30,704 bases of DNA, from the NCBI GenBank assembly GCA_002428055.1, contig DIZY01000099.1, positions 1 to 30,704 of the forward strand. The letters run 5' to 3'. The DNA is from Helicobacteraceae bacterium UBA6016 (GTDB lineage Bacteria; Campylobacterota; Campylobacteria; Campylobacterales; UBA6016). The translations under genes were made by a program, and so were the position numbers. Shown in pieces: positions 7,512-16,196 of this stretch. Position 1 is the stretch's first letter. Every line of letters starts with the position of its first letter. A model generated the notes under the pieces. It had not been told where the DNA came from. It saw only the letters and a program-made list of their open reading frames with translations, and made no database searches.

Positions 7512-9626
7512 TCAAAGATCTCGTAAACTAAGCGCTACTTTTCCTTTGTGACTGTCTACTTCAATGACACGGATATGGGTAAGCTGTTGATTAACGCTCA
7601 AAAGTTCCAGTGGATGCGAAATACGCTTTTCGCTCATCTGTGAAATATGTATAAGTCCGTCATTTTTGAGTCCAATATCTACAAAAGCACCAAAATCTAC
7701 AATATTTCTGACCACTCCAGACACTATTGAACCCTCCTTTAGCTCCTTAATATCCGTCAAATCGGAACGAAAAATAATTGGCGCTAGGCTCTCTCTGGGG
7801 TCAAATCCAGGCTTTCTCAGTTCAGTCAATATATCCTCTAGCGTCACCTCCCCTACCCCGAATTCTTTGGCTATTTGCGACAACTGATCTTTTAAAAGCG
7901 TGGCAATCTCATGCTCTCTCATAAGCCTCGTTGCAATCTTAAAGCTCTCAGGATGAACGCCGGTATTATCAAGAATACTTTTACCCTCCCGTATTCTAAA
8001 AAACCCGGCACACTGCTCATACGCTTTTGCTCCGAGTCCTTTTACTTTCAGTAGCTCTTCTTTGCTTGCAAATACTCCGTGTTTCTCTCTGTGTTCTATG
8101 ATTGCTTTTGCGAGTTTTGGTCCTACTCCGGACACATACGAAAGAAGCGACGCGGAGGCGCTATTTGGATCTACCCCTACTTTGTTTACGAGATCTTGCG
8201 TAACATCGGTCAACTTTTTTTCCAGTAGTTTTTGGTCAACATCATGCTGATATTGACCAATTCCGAGCGATTTTGGGTCTATTTTCACGAGAGCCGCCAT
8301 TGGATCTCGAAGCCTTTGCGCTATCGAAATAGCCCCTCGAATGGTCACATCTAGGGTCGGGTATTCATCGGCTGCCGTCTTAGAAGCTGAGTATACAGAA
8401 GCCCCGGCTTCCGAAACAACCGTATAATGCAAGTTTAGTCCACTCTCTTTGTTTAACCTCGCAAAAAATTCTTGCGTCTCTCTGGAGGCGGTTCCGTTAC
8501 CTATTGCAACGGCCGTTATTTTATAGCGCTCCGTCAAATTTTTAACCACTTTTAACGAAGCCTCATAATCCGATTGCGGTGGAGTTGGGTAGATAATGGC
8601 ATGATCCATATACATTCCGTGTTCATTGACGACGGCAAGCTTGCACCCTGTCCGATACGCCGGATCAACGCCGAGTATTACCCTTTTTGTCACAGGAGGA
8701 GAGCCGAGTAACTGTGTTAGGTTTTTGCCGAATGTTTGGATTGCCTGCTTGTCTGAGCGCTCTTTAATAAGTGTGTGAATCTCTCTTTCAATAGATGGGA
8801 ATAGTAGTCGCTTAAATCCATCGAGATAGGCTTCCAAAATGAGTCCGCGGCTACTTTTTGCATCTCTTCGAATTTGACTCTGAGATATAGCGTTTTCTAC
8901 CCGCTCCATATCAATTTGTATTTTGACTCCAAGCTCTTTTTCATTGACTCCTCTCATAATCGCCAAATATCGATGAGATGGTACCTGCCCTATTTTTTCA
9001 CTTTTACCGGAGAGCTTGGCATACAATCCGTCCTCTTTTATCCCTTTTGTGGCTTTTATCTCAAACGAAGCATAATCTAGTAGCTGTTTCCTCCAATACT
9101 CCCTCTCTTTTGCATCATCACTATATCTCTCCGCCAATATATCCTGCGCCCCCTTTAGTGCCTCATCTCTGTTTTTAATGCTTTTATTCACAAAATCAAG
9201 CGCTTTTTGCTCCAGCTCTATCCGCTCAAATACGCCACTTTGAAGCATATCTGCCAAAGGCTCCAATCCGGCGGCGATAGCAAGAGCAGCACGACTGTTT
9301 TTCTTCTCTTTAAACGGACGATAGATATCCTCCACCTCGTGCAGTGTCTTCGCCTTCTCAAGGAGCGATTTTATCTCACCGCCGAGATGCCCTCGCTCTT
9401 CAATAAGCCTTGCTACTTCATCTTTGCGTTCCAACAGTTTTTTTGAGTAGTTATACACTGTCTCAAAATCTCTTAGCTGTTCGTCGCTTGCTCCACCGGT
9501 CATCTCTTTTCGGTATCTGGCGATAAAAGGTATCGTTGAGCCCTCTTCAAGAAGTTTTAGAATACTTGCTATATGTTTTTGAGCTATGCCGGTTTTTTGT
9601 TCTAGAAGATTGATAAGAGGGGTCAC
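7512..9626 (-). CDS. tex: Tex, RNA-binding transcription accessory protein
   Basis: The 704-residue protein has normal Tex length. The N-terminal helical region carries STIPFIARYRKEMTGGASDE (30-49). The YqgF/RNase H-like domain starts near VILGVDPAYRTG (316-327) and includes AIGNGTASRETQEF. The core signature SASKTAADEYP and RGAISIAQRLRDPMAALVKI follow, then a helix-hairpin-helix stretch (SGVGPKLAKAIIEHRE), and finally an S1 domain (from GSIVSGVVRNIVDFGAFVDI to HISQMS) at the C-terminus. Tex binds nucleic acid and affects transcription and stress survival in other bacteria, with unresolved biochemical activity. The start is GTG with AGGA upstream. It is transcribed divergently from the GIY-YIG gene across a 95-bp spacer. 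Confidence 0.96.
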   Translation of the reverse strand: MTPLINLLEQKTGIAQKHIASILKLLEEGSTIPFIARYRKEMTGGASDEQLRDFETVYNYSKKLLERKDEVARLIEERGHLGGEIKSLLEKAKTLHEVEDIYRPFKEKKNSRAALAIAAGLEPLADMLQSGVFERIELEQKALDFVNKSIKNRDEALKGAQDILAERYSDDAKEREYWRKQLLDYASFEIKATKGIKEDGLYAKLSGKSEKIGQVPSHRYLAIMRGVNEKELGVKIQIDMERVENAISQSQIRRDAKSSRGLILEAYLDGFKRLLFPSIEREIHTLIKERSDKQAIQTFGKNLTQLLGSPPVTKRVILGVDPAYRTGCKLAVVNEHGMYMDHAIIYPTPPQSDYEASLKVVKNLTERYKITAVAIGNGTASRETQEFFARLNKESGLNLHYTVVSEAGASVYSASKTAADEYPTLDVTIRGAISIAQRLRDPMAALVKIDPKSLGIGQYQHDVDQKLLEKKLTDVTQDLVNKVGVDPNSASASLLSYVSGVGPKLAKAIIEHREKHGVFASKEELLKVKGLGAKAYEQCAGFFRIREGKSILDNTGVHPESFKIATRLMREHEIATLLKDQLSQIAKEFGVGEVTLEDILTELRKPGFDPRESLAPIIFRSDLTDIKELKEGSIVSGVVRNIVDFGAFVDIGLKNDGLIHISQMSEKRISHPLELLSVNQQLTHIRVIEVDSHKGKVALSLRDL

Positions 9627-9662
9627 CTGAATTCCTGTTTTTACTTGCGATTATAGCGTTAC

Positions 9663-9687
9663 GCATATTCCAACGGCGTTAATATGC
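9663..9687. promoter_or_regulatory. Interrupted inverted repeat between tex and the GIY-YIG gene
   Basis: GCATATT-cc-AACG-g-CGTT-AATATGC: eleven complementary positions per arm with a 2-nt interruption on one side. It sits midway in the 95-bp divergent spacer, partly overlapping possible -10 boxes (TATGCT, TATTAT). It could be an operator. No T-run follows, so it is not a terminator. Confidence 0.45.
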
Positions 9688-9721
9688 TATTATCCGAAAA
9701 ATTTAAAAAGGTTTTGAGAAG

Positions 9722-9994
9722 TTGAAGTCAAACAGTCCGTATTTTGTCTATATGCTTCGATGTGCCGACTCTTCGCTATACACGGGTATTACCATAGATT
9801 TGCATAGAAGAGTAGACGAGCACAACAACTCTGATAAAGGGGCAAAATACACCAAAAGCCGCCGTCCTGTTGCATTGGTATATAGTGAAGAGTATGGGAG
9901 TAAAACAGAAGCGATGCAAAGAGAGATAAAGCTAAAAAAACTTAGCCGTATTCAAAAAGAGTCTCTCATATCCAAAAACAATTTGGAGGTTTAG
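9722..9994 (+). CDS. GIY-YIG nuclease domain protein (UPF0213/YhbQ-like)
   Basis: The 90-residue single-domain protein has the GIY motif present as FVYML (8-12) and YIG as YTG (20-22). The conserved arginine lies in LHRR (R29/R30), and there is a KGAKYTKSRRPVALVY block and a glutamate in QREIKLKKL (E68) for metal binding. The catalytic pattern therefore looks complete. Proteins of this family are small, stand-alone and poorly characterised; a role in DNA repair or handling is proposed for relatives. It starts at TTG 9722, and there is no ATG alternative that keeps the GIY motif. Its 3' end converges on gpsA with a 1-bp gap, so the two transcripts probably overlap. Confidence 0.88.
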   Translation: MKSNSPYFVYMLRCADSSLYTGITIDLHRRVDEHNNSDKGAKYTKSRRPVALVYSEEYGSKTEAMQREIKLKKLSRIQKESLISKNNLEV

Positions 9995-9995
9995 T

Positions 9996-10907
9996 TCAAA
10001 ACTCTTCTCTTTTTGAGCTAAGAAGCAATCTTTGTATGCTTTTTGCCGCATTTTGTCCATCTAGTAGATTTACGACCTCTTCGGCTATCGGTGAATACAG
10101 CTCTTTTTTTGCGGCAAGCTTCAATACCGCCCTAGCCGTCTCTACACCCTCGGCAGTCTCCCCCAAAAGTGAGAGTATTTCGCTTATGTTTTTACCCTGT
10201 GCAAGCAAGAGCCCCACACGGTAGTTTCTGGACTTCTCGCTTGTGGCGGTAAGGAATAAATCTCCAACTCCGCTAAGCCCAAGAAAAGTCTCAACCTTAG
10301 CGCCAAATGCAATGCCAAATCTAGTCATCTCGGCAAGCCCTCTTGTGATAAGAGCCGCTCTTGCGTTGTTGCCAAGCCCTAAGCCGTCGCACACTCCTGC
10401 GGCTATCGCTATGACATTCTTATACGCCCCCGCCACTTCTGCGCCGGTTACATCGGTAGATGTGTAAAGCTTGATAAAAGATGGAAAAAACGGCAAAAAC
10501 GACTCGGCGCACTCTTTGGAATAACTAGAGACCACAAGAGCGGTCGGAAGAGAGGCTTGCACCTCTACGGCAAAAGATGGACCGGACAAAAAAGCAAGAT
10601 TTTCCCTCGGTACAAAATCCTCGTATATCTCGTTTAAAAATCTACCGTTTTTGCTCTCTATACCCTTTGAGGCAACCAAGATATTTTGCCCCCTAAAAAC
10701 AAAACTTTGAGACAAAAACTCCGCCAAACTCTGCGCCGATATGGAGATGATAATGTGGCTACAATCAAGCACTTCATCCAAAGAACAAAAATTCGGCACA
10801 GACCTATGAGTCCTAGACCACACCTTCGTCTCACCCATTTGCGAAGCTGCAAATGCGAGAGCGCTTCCCCATTTTCCAAGTCCTATAACGCCAAGTTTCG
10901 TACCCAT
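9996..10907 (-). CDS. gpsA: NAD(P)-dependent glycerol-3-phosphate dehydrogenase
   Basis: GpsA reduces dihydroxyacetone phosphate to sn-glycerol 3-phosphate for phospholipid synthesis in the cytoplasm. The 303-residue sequence begins with a Rossmann glycine motif GVIGLGKWGSALA. It carries SGPSFAVEV, the catalytic-lysine region GAYKNVIAIAAGVCDGLGLG, and NARAALITRGLAEM followed by GLSGVGDLFLTATS, all standard for GpsA. Length is slightly short but no motif is missing. It follows the RCK gene by 1 bp and ends the gatB-channel-RCK-gpsA run. gpsA next to gatB is a familiar Campylobacterota arrangement. Confidence 0.97.
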   Translation of the reverse strand: MGTKLGVIGLGKWGSALAFAASQMGETKVWSRTHRSVPNFCSLDEVLDCSHIIISISAQSLAEFLSQSFVFRGQNILVASKGIESKNGRFLNEIYEDFVPRENLAFLSGPSFAVEVQASLPTALVVSSYSKECAESFLPFFPSFIKLYTSTDVTGAEVAGAYKNVIAIAAGVCDGLGLGNNARAALITRGLAEMTRFGIAFGAKVETFLGLSGVGDLFLTATSEKSRNYRVGLLLAQGKNISEILSLLGETAEGVETARAVLKLAAKKELYSPIAEEVVNLLDGQNAAKSIQRLLLSSKREEF

Positions 10908-10908
10908 T

Positions 10909-11613
10909 TTAAATACACTCGCTTCTAAATCTCTCTATCTCATCGTCTTTGCCGATAACTACAAGCACATCTCCAGCATCTATCATATGGTTAAAAGAGT
11001 TAACATTAAACACAAACCGCCTGCTTATTTGATTATCAAGCACTCCGAGCACTATTAGATTGTATCTATTTTTTACATCTAGCTCAAATAGCGTTTTTTT
11101 GTCGCTTGCGGAGCCTGCGGCTACTTTGATCTCCGATATTATGATGCCGTGCGTCTGAAGCTCATTATCATCCCTATAAAGAATAGAGTCCAAAAAACCA
11201 AGCGCTGTCGGGCGTCTAAGTAGATGAAACACTCTATTTGCGCCTATTTCATTAAAATCTATTGTCTCATTTGCTCCCGCTAGCATTAGCTTTTTTTTGG
11301 AGTCTGCGTCGGAAGCTCTGGCTAAGATATTTGTTTCAGAGCTTATCGCCCTAACGCTAAGCGTAACAAACAGGTTTATATCATCGTCATCGCTGACGCA
11401 AAAAAAGTCGCTTACACTTGTGCCTACACCTATTTTGAGCAAATTTTCATCATTCGACAAATCCATCAAAATAGGATGAAAACCCTCCATTGCGGCTAGC
11501 TTATATCCCATATCATTCCTCGCGACAAGCACTGTCTCACCAAATTCAGAACCCAGTCTAAGCATGAGCTCTTTTGCGACCGGCGAATAGTCGTAAATAA
11601 CTATTTTACGCAT
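10909..11613 (-). CDS. TrkA/RCK-domain protein, likely channel regulatory subunit
   Basis: The 234-residue protein has a TrkA-N-like Rossmann domain (about 1-130) and a TrkA-C-like domain (about 155-230, ending VLVVIGKDDEIERF). The usual GxGxxG is replaced by IYDYSPVAKEL (5-15), so normal NAD binding is doubtful. AGANETIDFNEIGANR matches the AGAdxvi...G motif of RCK proteins. Its start overlaps the upstream channel gene by 8 bp, which implies translational coupling and a shared complex. RCK domains gate potassium channels as stacked rings. The likely reading is that this supplies a second, ligand-degenerate RCK layer. Confidence 0.85.
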   Translation of the reverse strand: MRKIVIYDYSPVAKELMLRLGSEFGETVLVARNDMGYKLAAMEGFHPILMDLSNDENLLKIGVGTSVSDFFCVSDDDDINLFVTLSVRAISSETNILARASDADSKKKLMLAGANETIDFNEIGANRVFHLLRRPTALGFLDSILYRDDNELQTHGIIISEIKVAAGSASDKKTLFELDVKNRYNLIVLGVLDNQISRRFVFNVNSFNHMIDAGDVLVVIGKDDEIERFRSECI

Positions 11614-13120
11614 GGGATACCTTTAGCAGTTTGAGTTTGAGCCCTTCTATTCTTTTTGGTCTGCCTATCGCTATTATTTTATCGTTCGCCAAAATCATAC
11701 TCTCTGCAGACGGGTTAAACACAAGCTCGCCGGAGCTTCGCACAACGGCAAGCACTAAACATCCAAAATGCTCCGCCTCCAAAGCCTCCAACCTCGCTTC
11801 ACGCATCGTTGGCGGCACAAAAAGCTCTTCTGCAAGTAGGTGTTTGTCATCCGCTATCAGCTCGTAAATAGCCTGATACGAGATGGGTGAGCTAAGAAAC
11901 TGCGCCAATACTTGTGCTCCAAGCCCAAGTCCTATAGCCTCATCAGCGCCCGCAAAAAGCATTTTCTGCTCATTTTTCGTATCGTTTGCTTTTGAAATTA
12001 TCTTGACGGTTTTTGAGATGGACCTAGCCGCCAGCACTATCGATATATTTGTAATATCGCTTTTTGTCAAGGCTATTACCGATGTCGCCTTTTGTCCTAC
12101 CTCTAGAGTCTTTAGCGTCTCAACCTTTGAGGCGTCCGCATAAAACACTTTATATCCCAATGACTTGGCTCTCTCCGTCCTATTTCTATCGACCTCTACA
12201 ATGACAAAATCCACCTTTGCGTCATGCAGTCTGGCTGAAAGCTCCTCGCCCATCTTTCCAAAGCCGCATACGAGTGCAAAATCTCGTAGCTTTCCTATAT
12301 GCTGATGGCTTTTTTGCTCCCTAACCGCACTTATTCTCTGCCCCAGCGTAGTGGTCACAAGAGATGTTAGCATCGCAATAACACCGAGTCCGGCAAAGAC
12401 TAGGAATATAGACGCCACTTTGGACTCTATGGTAGATGGCACCATATCCCCGTATCCGACGGTGGCTATCGTAATAACCGCCCAATACACTGCGTCAAAA
12501 TATGTTGCAACTTTCGGATTGGCTGTCTCAAACACATAAAACATCGATGAAGCGATAAAAACCGTCATAGATATAATAATAAAAAGCACTCCGAACTCAT
12601 ATTTTTTGGTCGCAAGTACAGAAAACAGACCTCTTGTAATTTCGGAATATCTAAAAATCTTAAAAAGTCTAAGCGGTCTTAGCTCTGGATGTATTGACAA
12701 AAGGTCGATTATAGACATCGGGTGTAGCATAAAAGAGAGTTTATTTTTTATAATTATCCAAGAGAGTTCACGCCAGTTTGGCGATATTCGTAGCTCCTCA
12801 CACTCTTCTAGTTTTGCGATAATAATAGTATGCACATCGGAGTGCACCCAAAATCTCAAAAGATACTCCGACAAGAAAAGCAAAATAGCGAATATCTCAA
12901 AAAGCCACAGTAGCTCCCCTATATTGTCCTTAATATCATACAGATATATACCGACGGTCAAAAAGACGATAACAATCATAGAGTAGTCAAAATATTTTTT
13001 ATACCTGTATGAGTCGTTTAGAAAAAGGTTTTTAAAAAATGATTTTGTTGCCGCATAGTCGCTAGAGGTATCTAGTCTGTATGCGGTCTTTAGAAGCGTA
13101 TCGGCGAAAAAATTACCCAT
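11606..13120 (-). CDS. Potassium channel with S1-S6 membrane domain and RCK (TrkA-N/TrkA-C) domain
   Basis: The 504-residue protein has an N-terminal membrane domain of about six helices. The fourth contains R148, R151, K154 and R157 every third residue (LRPLRLFKIFR), an S4-like voltage-sensor pattern. The pore has the selectivity filter TVGYGD at 220-225. After S6, a cytoplasmic Rossmann domain starts near 281 with VCGFGKMG (284-291), then VEVD, and AGADEAIGLG precedes a TrkA-C-like end. It is therefore an inner-membrane, six-helix RCK potassium channel. It overlaps gatB by 8 bp upstream and the separate RCK gene by 8 bp downstream. Voltage sensing is inference from the arginine spacing. Confidence 0.92.
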   Translation of the reverse strand: MGNFFADTLLKTAYRLDTSSDYAATKSFFKNLFLNDSYRYKKYFDYSMIVIVFLTVGIYLYDIKDNIGELLWLFEIFAILLFLSEYLLRFWVHSDVHTIIIAKLEECEELRISPNWRELSWIIIKNKLSFMLHPMSIIDLLSIHPELRPLRLFKIFRYSEITRGLFSVLATKKYEFGVLFIIISMTVFIASSMFYVFETANPKVATYFDAVYWAVITIATVGYGDMVPSTIESKVASIFLVFAGLGVIAMLTSLVTTTLGQRISAVREQKSHQHIGKLRDFALVCGFGKMGEELSARLHDAKVDFVIVEVDRNRTERAKSLGYKVFYADASKVETLKTLEVGQKATSVIALTKSDITNISIVLAARSISKTVKIISKANDTKNEQKMLFAGADEAIGLGLGAQVLAQFLSSPISYQAIYELIADDKHLLAEELFVPPTMREARLEALEAEHFGCLVLAVVRSSGELVFNPSAESMILANDKIIAIGRPKRIEGLKLKLLKVSHA

Positions 13121-14549
13121 CTAGCAGTTGTTTTAGCAGTTCATTTACTTTTGCAGGGTTTGCGCTGCCTTTGCTCGCCTTCATAGTCTGACCTACGAAA
13201 AATCCAAATAACGCCTCTTTGCCCGCTTTATATCCTGCAACTTGCGCCGGATTTGCCTTTATTACCTCTTCGATAATCGCAATTATTGCGCCGTCGTCGC
13301 TTACTTGTTTTAGCCCTAGTTTTTCAATGGCGGCGTCTACCTCTTCGCCAGAGTTGTCAACGATATAGTCAAGCACATCTTTTGCCGCTTTACCGCTAAT
13401 TGTGCCATCAGATATTCGCTTTGTAAGTGCCGATAGTTTCACGGCGTCTATACCACACTCGGCAAGCTCTGTGCCTTTGGAGTTTAGCCTTCCCAGAAGC
13501 TCCGTAGTAAGCCATGTAACTGCAAGCTTAGTATCCGCCCCCTCTTTCACCATCTCCTCAAAATAACCTGCCATAAACAGCTCATTTGTAAGCACGCCCG
13601 CATCATACGCTTTTAGTCCATAGGCGCTTATGAATCTATTTTTTTTCTCGTCCGGTAGCTCTGGCAGTTTTTTTGCCTCCTCCATCATCTCATCAGTCAC
13701 GATAAGCGGCGGAAGGTCTGGGTCTGGGAAGTATCTGTAGTCTGCGGAACCCTCTTTGCCTCTCATTGAACGAGTCTCGTTTTTGGACGGGTCATATAGC
13801 CTCGTCTCTTGCACGACCTCTCTCTCATATACACCGCTCATCCACGCCTCTCTCTGCCTTGCTACTTCATAATCAATCGCCCGTTGAATAAATTTGAAGC
13901 TATTGATGTTTTTTATCTCTACTCTCGTGTAAAGATTTTTGTCACCGACAGCTCTTATGGAGACATTGGCATCACAGCGGAAAGAGCCTTCTTGCATATT
14001 TGCATCGGAGATATCGAGATATGTGACTATTGCGTGCAGTTTTTTTAGATACAACACCGCTTCAAGAGAGCTTGACATATCCGGCTCAGAGACTATCTCA
14101 ACAAGCGGTGTACCGACACGGTTGAGGTCTACCTTACTGTATCCGCTCTCATGTATATTTTTTCCGGCATCCTCTTCCATGTGTGCCCTGCCGATTCTAA
14201 CGGTTTTTGAGCTTCCGTCTTCAAAGTCGATTGAGAGTGTACCGTGTTCGACTATCGGTATCGTAAATTGGGATATTTGATACGCTTTTGGAGAGTCTGG
14301 ATAAAAGTAGCTTTTTCTATCAAAGATAGAGGCTTTGTTTATCGTGGCTCCCACTGCATTACCGAAAAGCATCGCTTTTTTGACGGCTTCTTGGTTGAGT
14401 ACGGGCAAAGCACCCGGCAAAGCAAGACAAGTCGGACAAGTATTTGTATTTGGCTCATCTCCAAAGCTCGTTGAGCAATTGCAAAAAATCTTAGTTTTAG
14501 TGTTTAACTGGACATGAACCTCAAGTCCTATTACCGTTTCAAATTGCAT
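13113..14549 (-). CDS. gatB: Asp-tRNA(Asn)/Glu-tRNA(Gln) amidotransferase subunit B
   Basis: GatB binds the mischarged tRNA and activates it for amidation within GatCAB. The 478-residue protein begins FETVIGLEVHVQLNTKTKIF, with zinc-ligand cysteines CNCSTSF...NTNTCPTC. It continues RKSYFYPDSPKAYQISQF, RAHMEEDAGK, DLNRVGTPLVEIVSEPD and SADYRYFPDPDLPPL, all diagnostic of GatB. The C-terminal YqeY-like region ends VNELLKQLLDG. gatA and gatC are not in the window, as is normal in this phylum. The stop overlaps the channel start by 8 bp. Confidence 0.98.
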   Translation of the reverse strand: MQFETVIGLEVHVQLNTKTKIFCNCSTSFGDEPNTNTCPTCLALPGALPVLNQEAVKKAMLFGNAVGATINKASIFDRKSYFYPDSPKAYQISQFTIPIVEHGTLSIDFEDGSSKTVRIGRAHMEEDAGKNIHESGYSKVDLNRVGTPLVEIVSEPDMSSSLEAVLYLKKLHAIVTYLDISDANMQEGSFRCDANVSIRAVGDKNLYTRVEIKNINSFKFIQRAIDYEVARQREAWMSGVYEREVVQETRLYDPSKNETRSMRGKEGSADYRYFPDPDLPPLIVTDEMMEEAKKLPELPDEKKNRFISAYGLKAYDAGVLTNELFMAGYFEEMVKEGADTKLAVTWLTTELLGRLNSKGTELAECGIDAVKLSALTKRISDGTISGKAAKDVLDYIVDNSGEEVDAAIEKLGLKQVSDDGAIIAIIEEVIKANPAQVAGYKAGKEALFGFFVGQTMKASKGSANPAKVNELLKQLLDG

Positions 14550-14559
14550 AAATTAATCC

Positions 14560-15114
14560 TTATCTCACAAAATATCGTATAGAAGCAAAGCCGAAAACTC
14601 CGAGTTTCTCTATTTGCGCCGCTTTGCAGTCGTCATCTATGCCGCCTAGGGCAAATACTCTTGTTTTGTCCGTATGAGCCAATATATCCGAAAAAGCCTC
14701 AATACCCAAAGGTGCGCCCTTGTGCGGCGTATCAAACACAGGACTGAGTGTTACAAAATCGGCGCCTTTTTCAAAAGCGCCCGTTGCTTCTTCGGCGCTA
14801 TGACAACTTACAATCACAAGCAACTCTGCGGCTTTCGCTTTTTGTATCAGAGCTTGCTGTGAACTTTGCAGATGGACGCCGTCCAACCCGTACTCCAAAG
14901 CAAGCCCTAAAGAGCCGTTAACTAAAGCTTTTAGCTCTTTGTCTTTGAGTGCGGATACAAAAGCATCTAAAAGCTCTTTTTTGTCACCGTCACTCTTGTC
15001 ACGGAAACAAACAAAATCAGGGGTGTATTTTATTAAACTTCGGTTTAATGCTTCGCCGAACGGTTTTGGAGTGGTTGTGTAGTATTTGGGGTCAGTTATT
15101 AGGTATTTCTTCAT
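14560..15114 (-). CDS. ThiE/TenI superfamily protein, more TenI-like at the active site
   Basis: The 184-residue TIM-barrel protein belongs to the thiamine phosphate synthase / thiazole tautomerase superfamily. Visible landmarks are FRDK (37-40), LVNGSLGLALEYGLDGVHLQ (64-83), SCHS (103-106), GADFVTLSPVFDTPHKG (117-133) and ALGGI (155-159). In ThiE the second landmark reads ND...GQxD and supplies magnesium-binding aspartates. Here it is NG and LQSSQ, as in TenI, which has VNGRVD and no metal site. It may therefore be a thiazole tautomerase or a divergent homologue rather than ThiE. It is about 20-25 residues shorter than typical ThiE. Its first 23 bp overlap the end of the small membrane protein gene. 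Confidence 0.8.
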   Translation of the reverse strand: MKKYLITDPKYYTTTPKPFGEALNRSLIKYTPDFVCFRDKSDGDKKELLDAFVSALKDKELKALVNGSLGLALEYGLDGVHLQSSQQALIQKAKAAELLVIVSCHSAEEATGAFEKGADFVTLSPVFDTPHKGAPLGIEAFSDILAHTDKTRVFALGGIDDDCKAAQIEKLGVFGFASIRYFVR

Positions 15115-15391
15115 CCGCCGATTCTTTGGAAACGGACATTTTCGCCGAAATCTCTCTTAGTAGCCTGGTCTGCTCTTTTTTTTCTGCGGCTATGTCTTGG
15201 AGTAGAGATAAACCCTCAAAAAAAGCTACGAACAAAAGGCCAAAAGATACACCAAGAATAAACAGTAGAATGGCAGAGAATATGCCGATAGGAAGAGCGT
15301 GCATAAAGAGATATGCCCCGAGAGTAAAGGCAAAAACCCAAGAAACCCCGAGGCAGAAGCTAATCAGGGATTCTAGGTATTTTTGTTTCAT
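15092..15391 (-). CDS. Small inner-membrane protein with two helices and coiled tail
   Basis: The 99-residue protein has two hydrophobic helices, about 9-31 (LISFCLGVSWVFAFTLGAYL and on) and 34-57, joined by a very short turn. An acidic/basic helical tail (about 60-99; DIAAEKKEQTRLLREISAKM) is probably cytoplasmic and coiled. It is not a member of any family I recognise. It lies 4 bp after the atpB stop and overlaps the ThiE/TenI-like gene by 23 bp, so it is part of the atpB transcript. A function linked to ATP synthase assembly cannot be claimed from position alone. Confidence 0.7.
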   Translation of the reverse strand: MKQKYLESLISFCLGVSWVFAFTLGAYLFMHALPIGIFSAILLFILGVSFGLLFVAFFEGLSLLQDIAAEKKEQTRLLREISAKMSVSKESADEEIPNN

Positions 15392-15395
15392 AAAA

Positions 15396-16085
15396 TTAGT
15401 GTTTGTTTTCTTCTTCTATCACTACGGCGCCCGCAAGATAAACATATGTAAGTATCATAAATATGAAAGTTTGAAGAATACCGAAGAAAAATAGTAGGAA
15501 AAACGCCGGAAGAGGCACTATCCAAGGAACAAGCATCAAAAGAACCATAAGGAACATATCGTCACCCTTAACATTTCCCATAAGCCTGAACGATAGAGAG
15601 ATAATTCTTGAAACATGAGATACAATCTCTATCGGAAACATCAATGGAGCAAGTACTTTTACAGGACCCATAAAGTGCGCAAAGTAATGTACAAAACCTT
15701 GGTGTCTAATACCTTCAAAGTTGTAATATATAAATACGATAAGAGCAAGCGCCAAAGTCATATTGATATTGCTTGTCGGAGATTCAAAACCGGGGATAAC
15801 GCCCATCATATTTGATGTGAATACCACAAGACCGATAGTTGCGATAAGCGGCAAGTATCTTCTTGCTCTCTCTTCGCCGAATACGCCGGCGCCCATATTG
15901 ATTACGCCCTCAAGATACACTTCCATAACATTTTGCATACCTTTTGGTACTAGTTTCATACCCTGAACCGCAACTACGGCGATAAGAACCACCAAAGCTA
16001 CCATTAAAAGAGTGTGCGATACCAAAATCGCCGCTTGTGAATGGCCTAGAAAAGCGCCGAAAAAAGTAAAGAGTCTACCTTCCAT
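15396..16085 (-). CDS. atpB: F0F1 ATP synthase subunit a
   Basis: Subunit a forms the proton half-channels of the F0 motor in the inner membrane. The 229-residue, five- to six-helix protein has the essential arginine in SLSFRLMGN (R167), with HVSRII before it and NVKGDDMFL after it. VPKGMQNVMEVYLEGV and the conserved asparagine helix SNMMGVIPGFESPTSNINMT also match. As known for Helicobacter and Campylobacter, atpB stands apart from the main atp operon. It is the first gene of the run through the small membrane protein and ThiE/TenI-like gene. Confidence 0.97.
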   Translation of the reverse strand: MEGRLFTFFGAFLGHSQAAILVSHTLLMVALVVLIAVVAVQGMKLVPKGMQNVMEVYLEGVINMGAGVFGEERARRYLPLIATIGLVVFTSNMMGVIPGFESPTSNINMTLALALIVFIYYNFEGIRHQGFVHYFAHFMGPVKVLAPLMFPIEIVSHVSRIISLSFRLMGNVKGDDMFLMVLLMLVPWIVPLPAFFLLFFFGILQTFIFMILTYVYLAGAVVIEEENKH

Positions 16086-16171
16086 TTTTTGCCTTTGAGA
16101 CTAAGATTTTGGTGCATTTTACCCTAGAAGTGTTTAAATTATGTGTGTGAAAATTAGGCAGAGTGGAATAA

Positions 16172-16190
16172 AGTCCGCAAAAAGCGGACT
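16172..16190 (-). terminator. Rho-independent terminator of the EF-hand gene
   Basis: AGTCCGC and GCGGACT form a perfect 7-bp stem around a 5-nt loop. On the minus strand TTTATT follows. It lies 6 bp past the EF-hand stop codon, so that gene is monocistronic and insulated from atpB. Confidence 0.7.
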
Positions 16191-16196
16191 ATTAAA

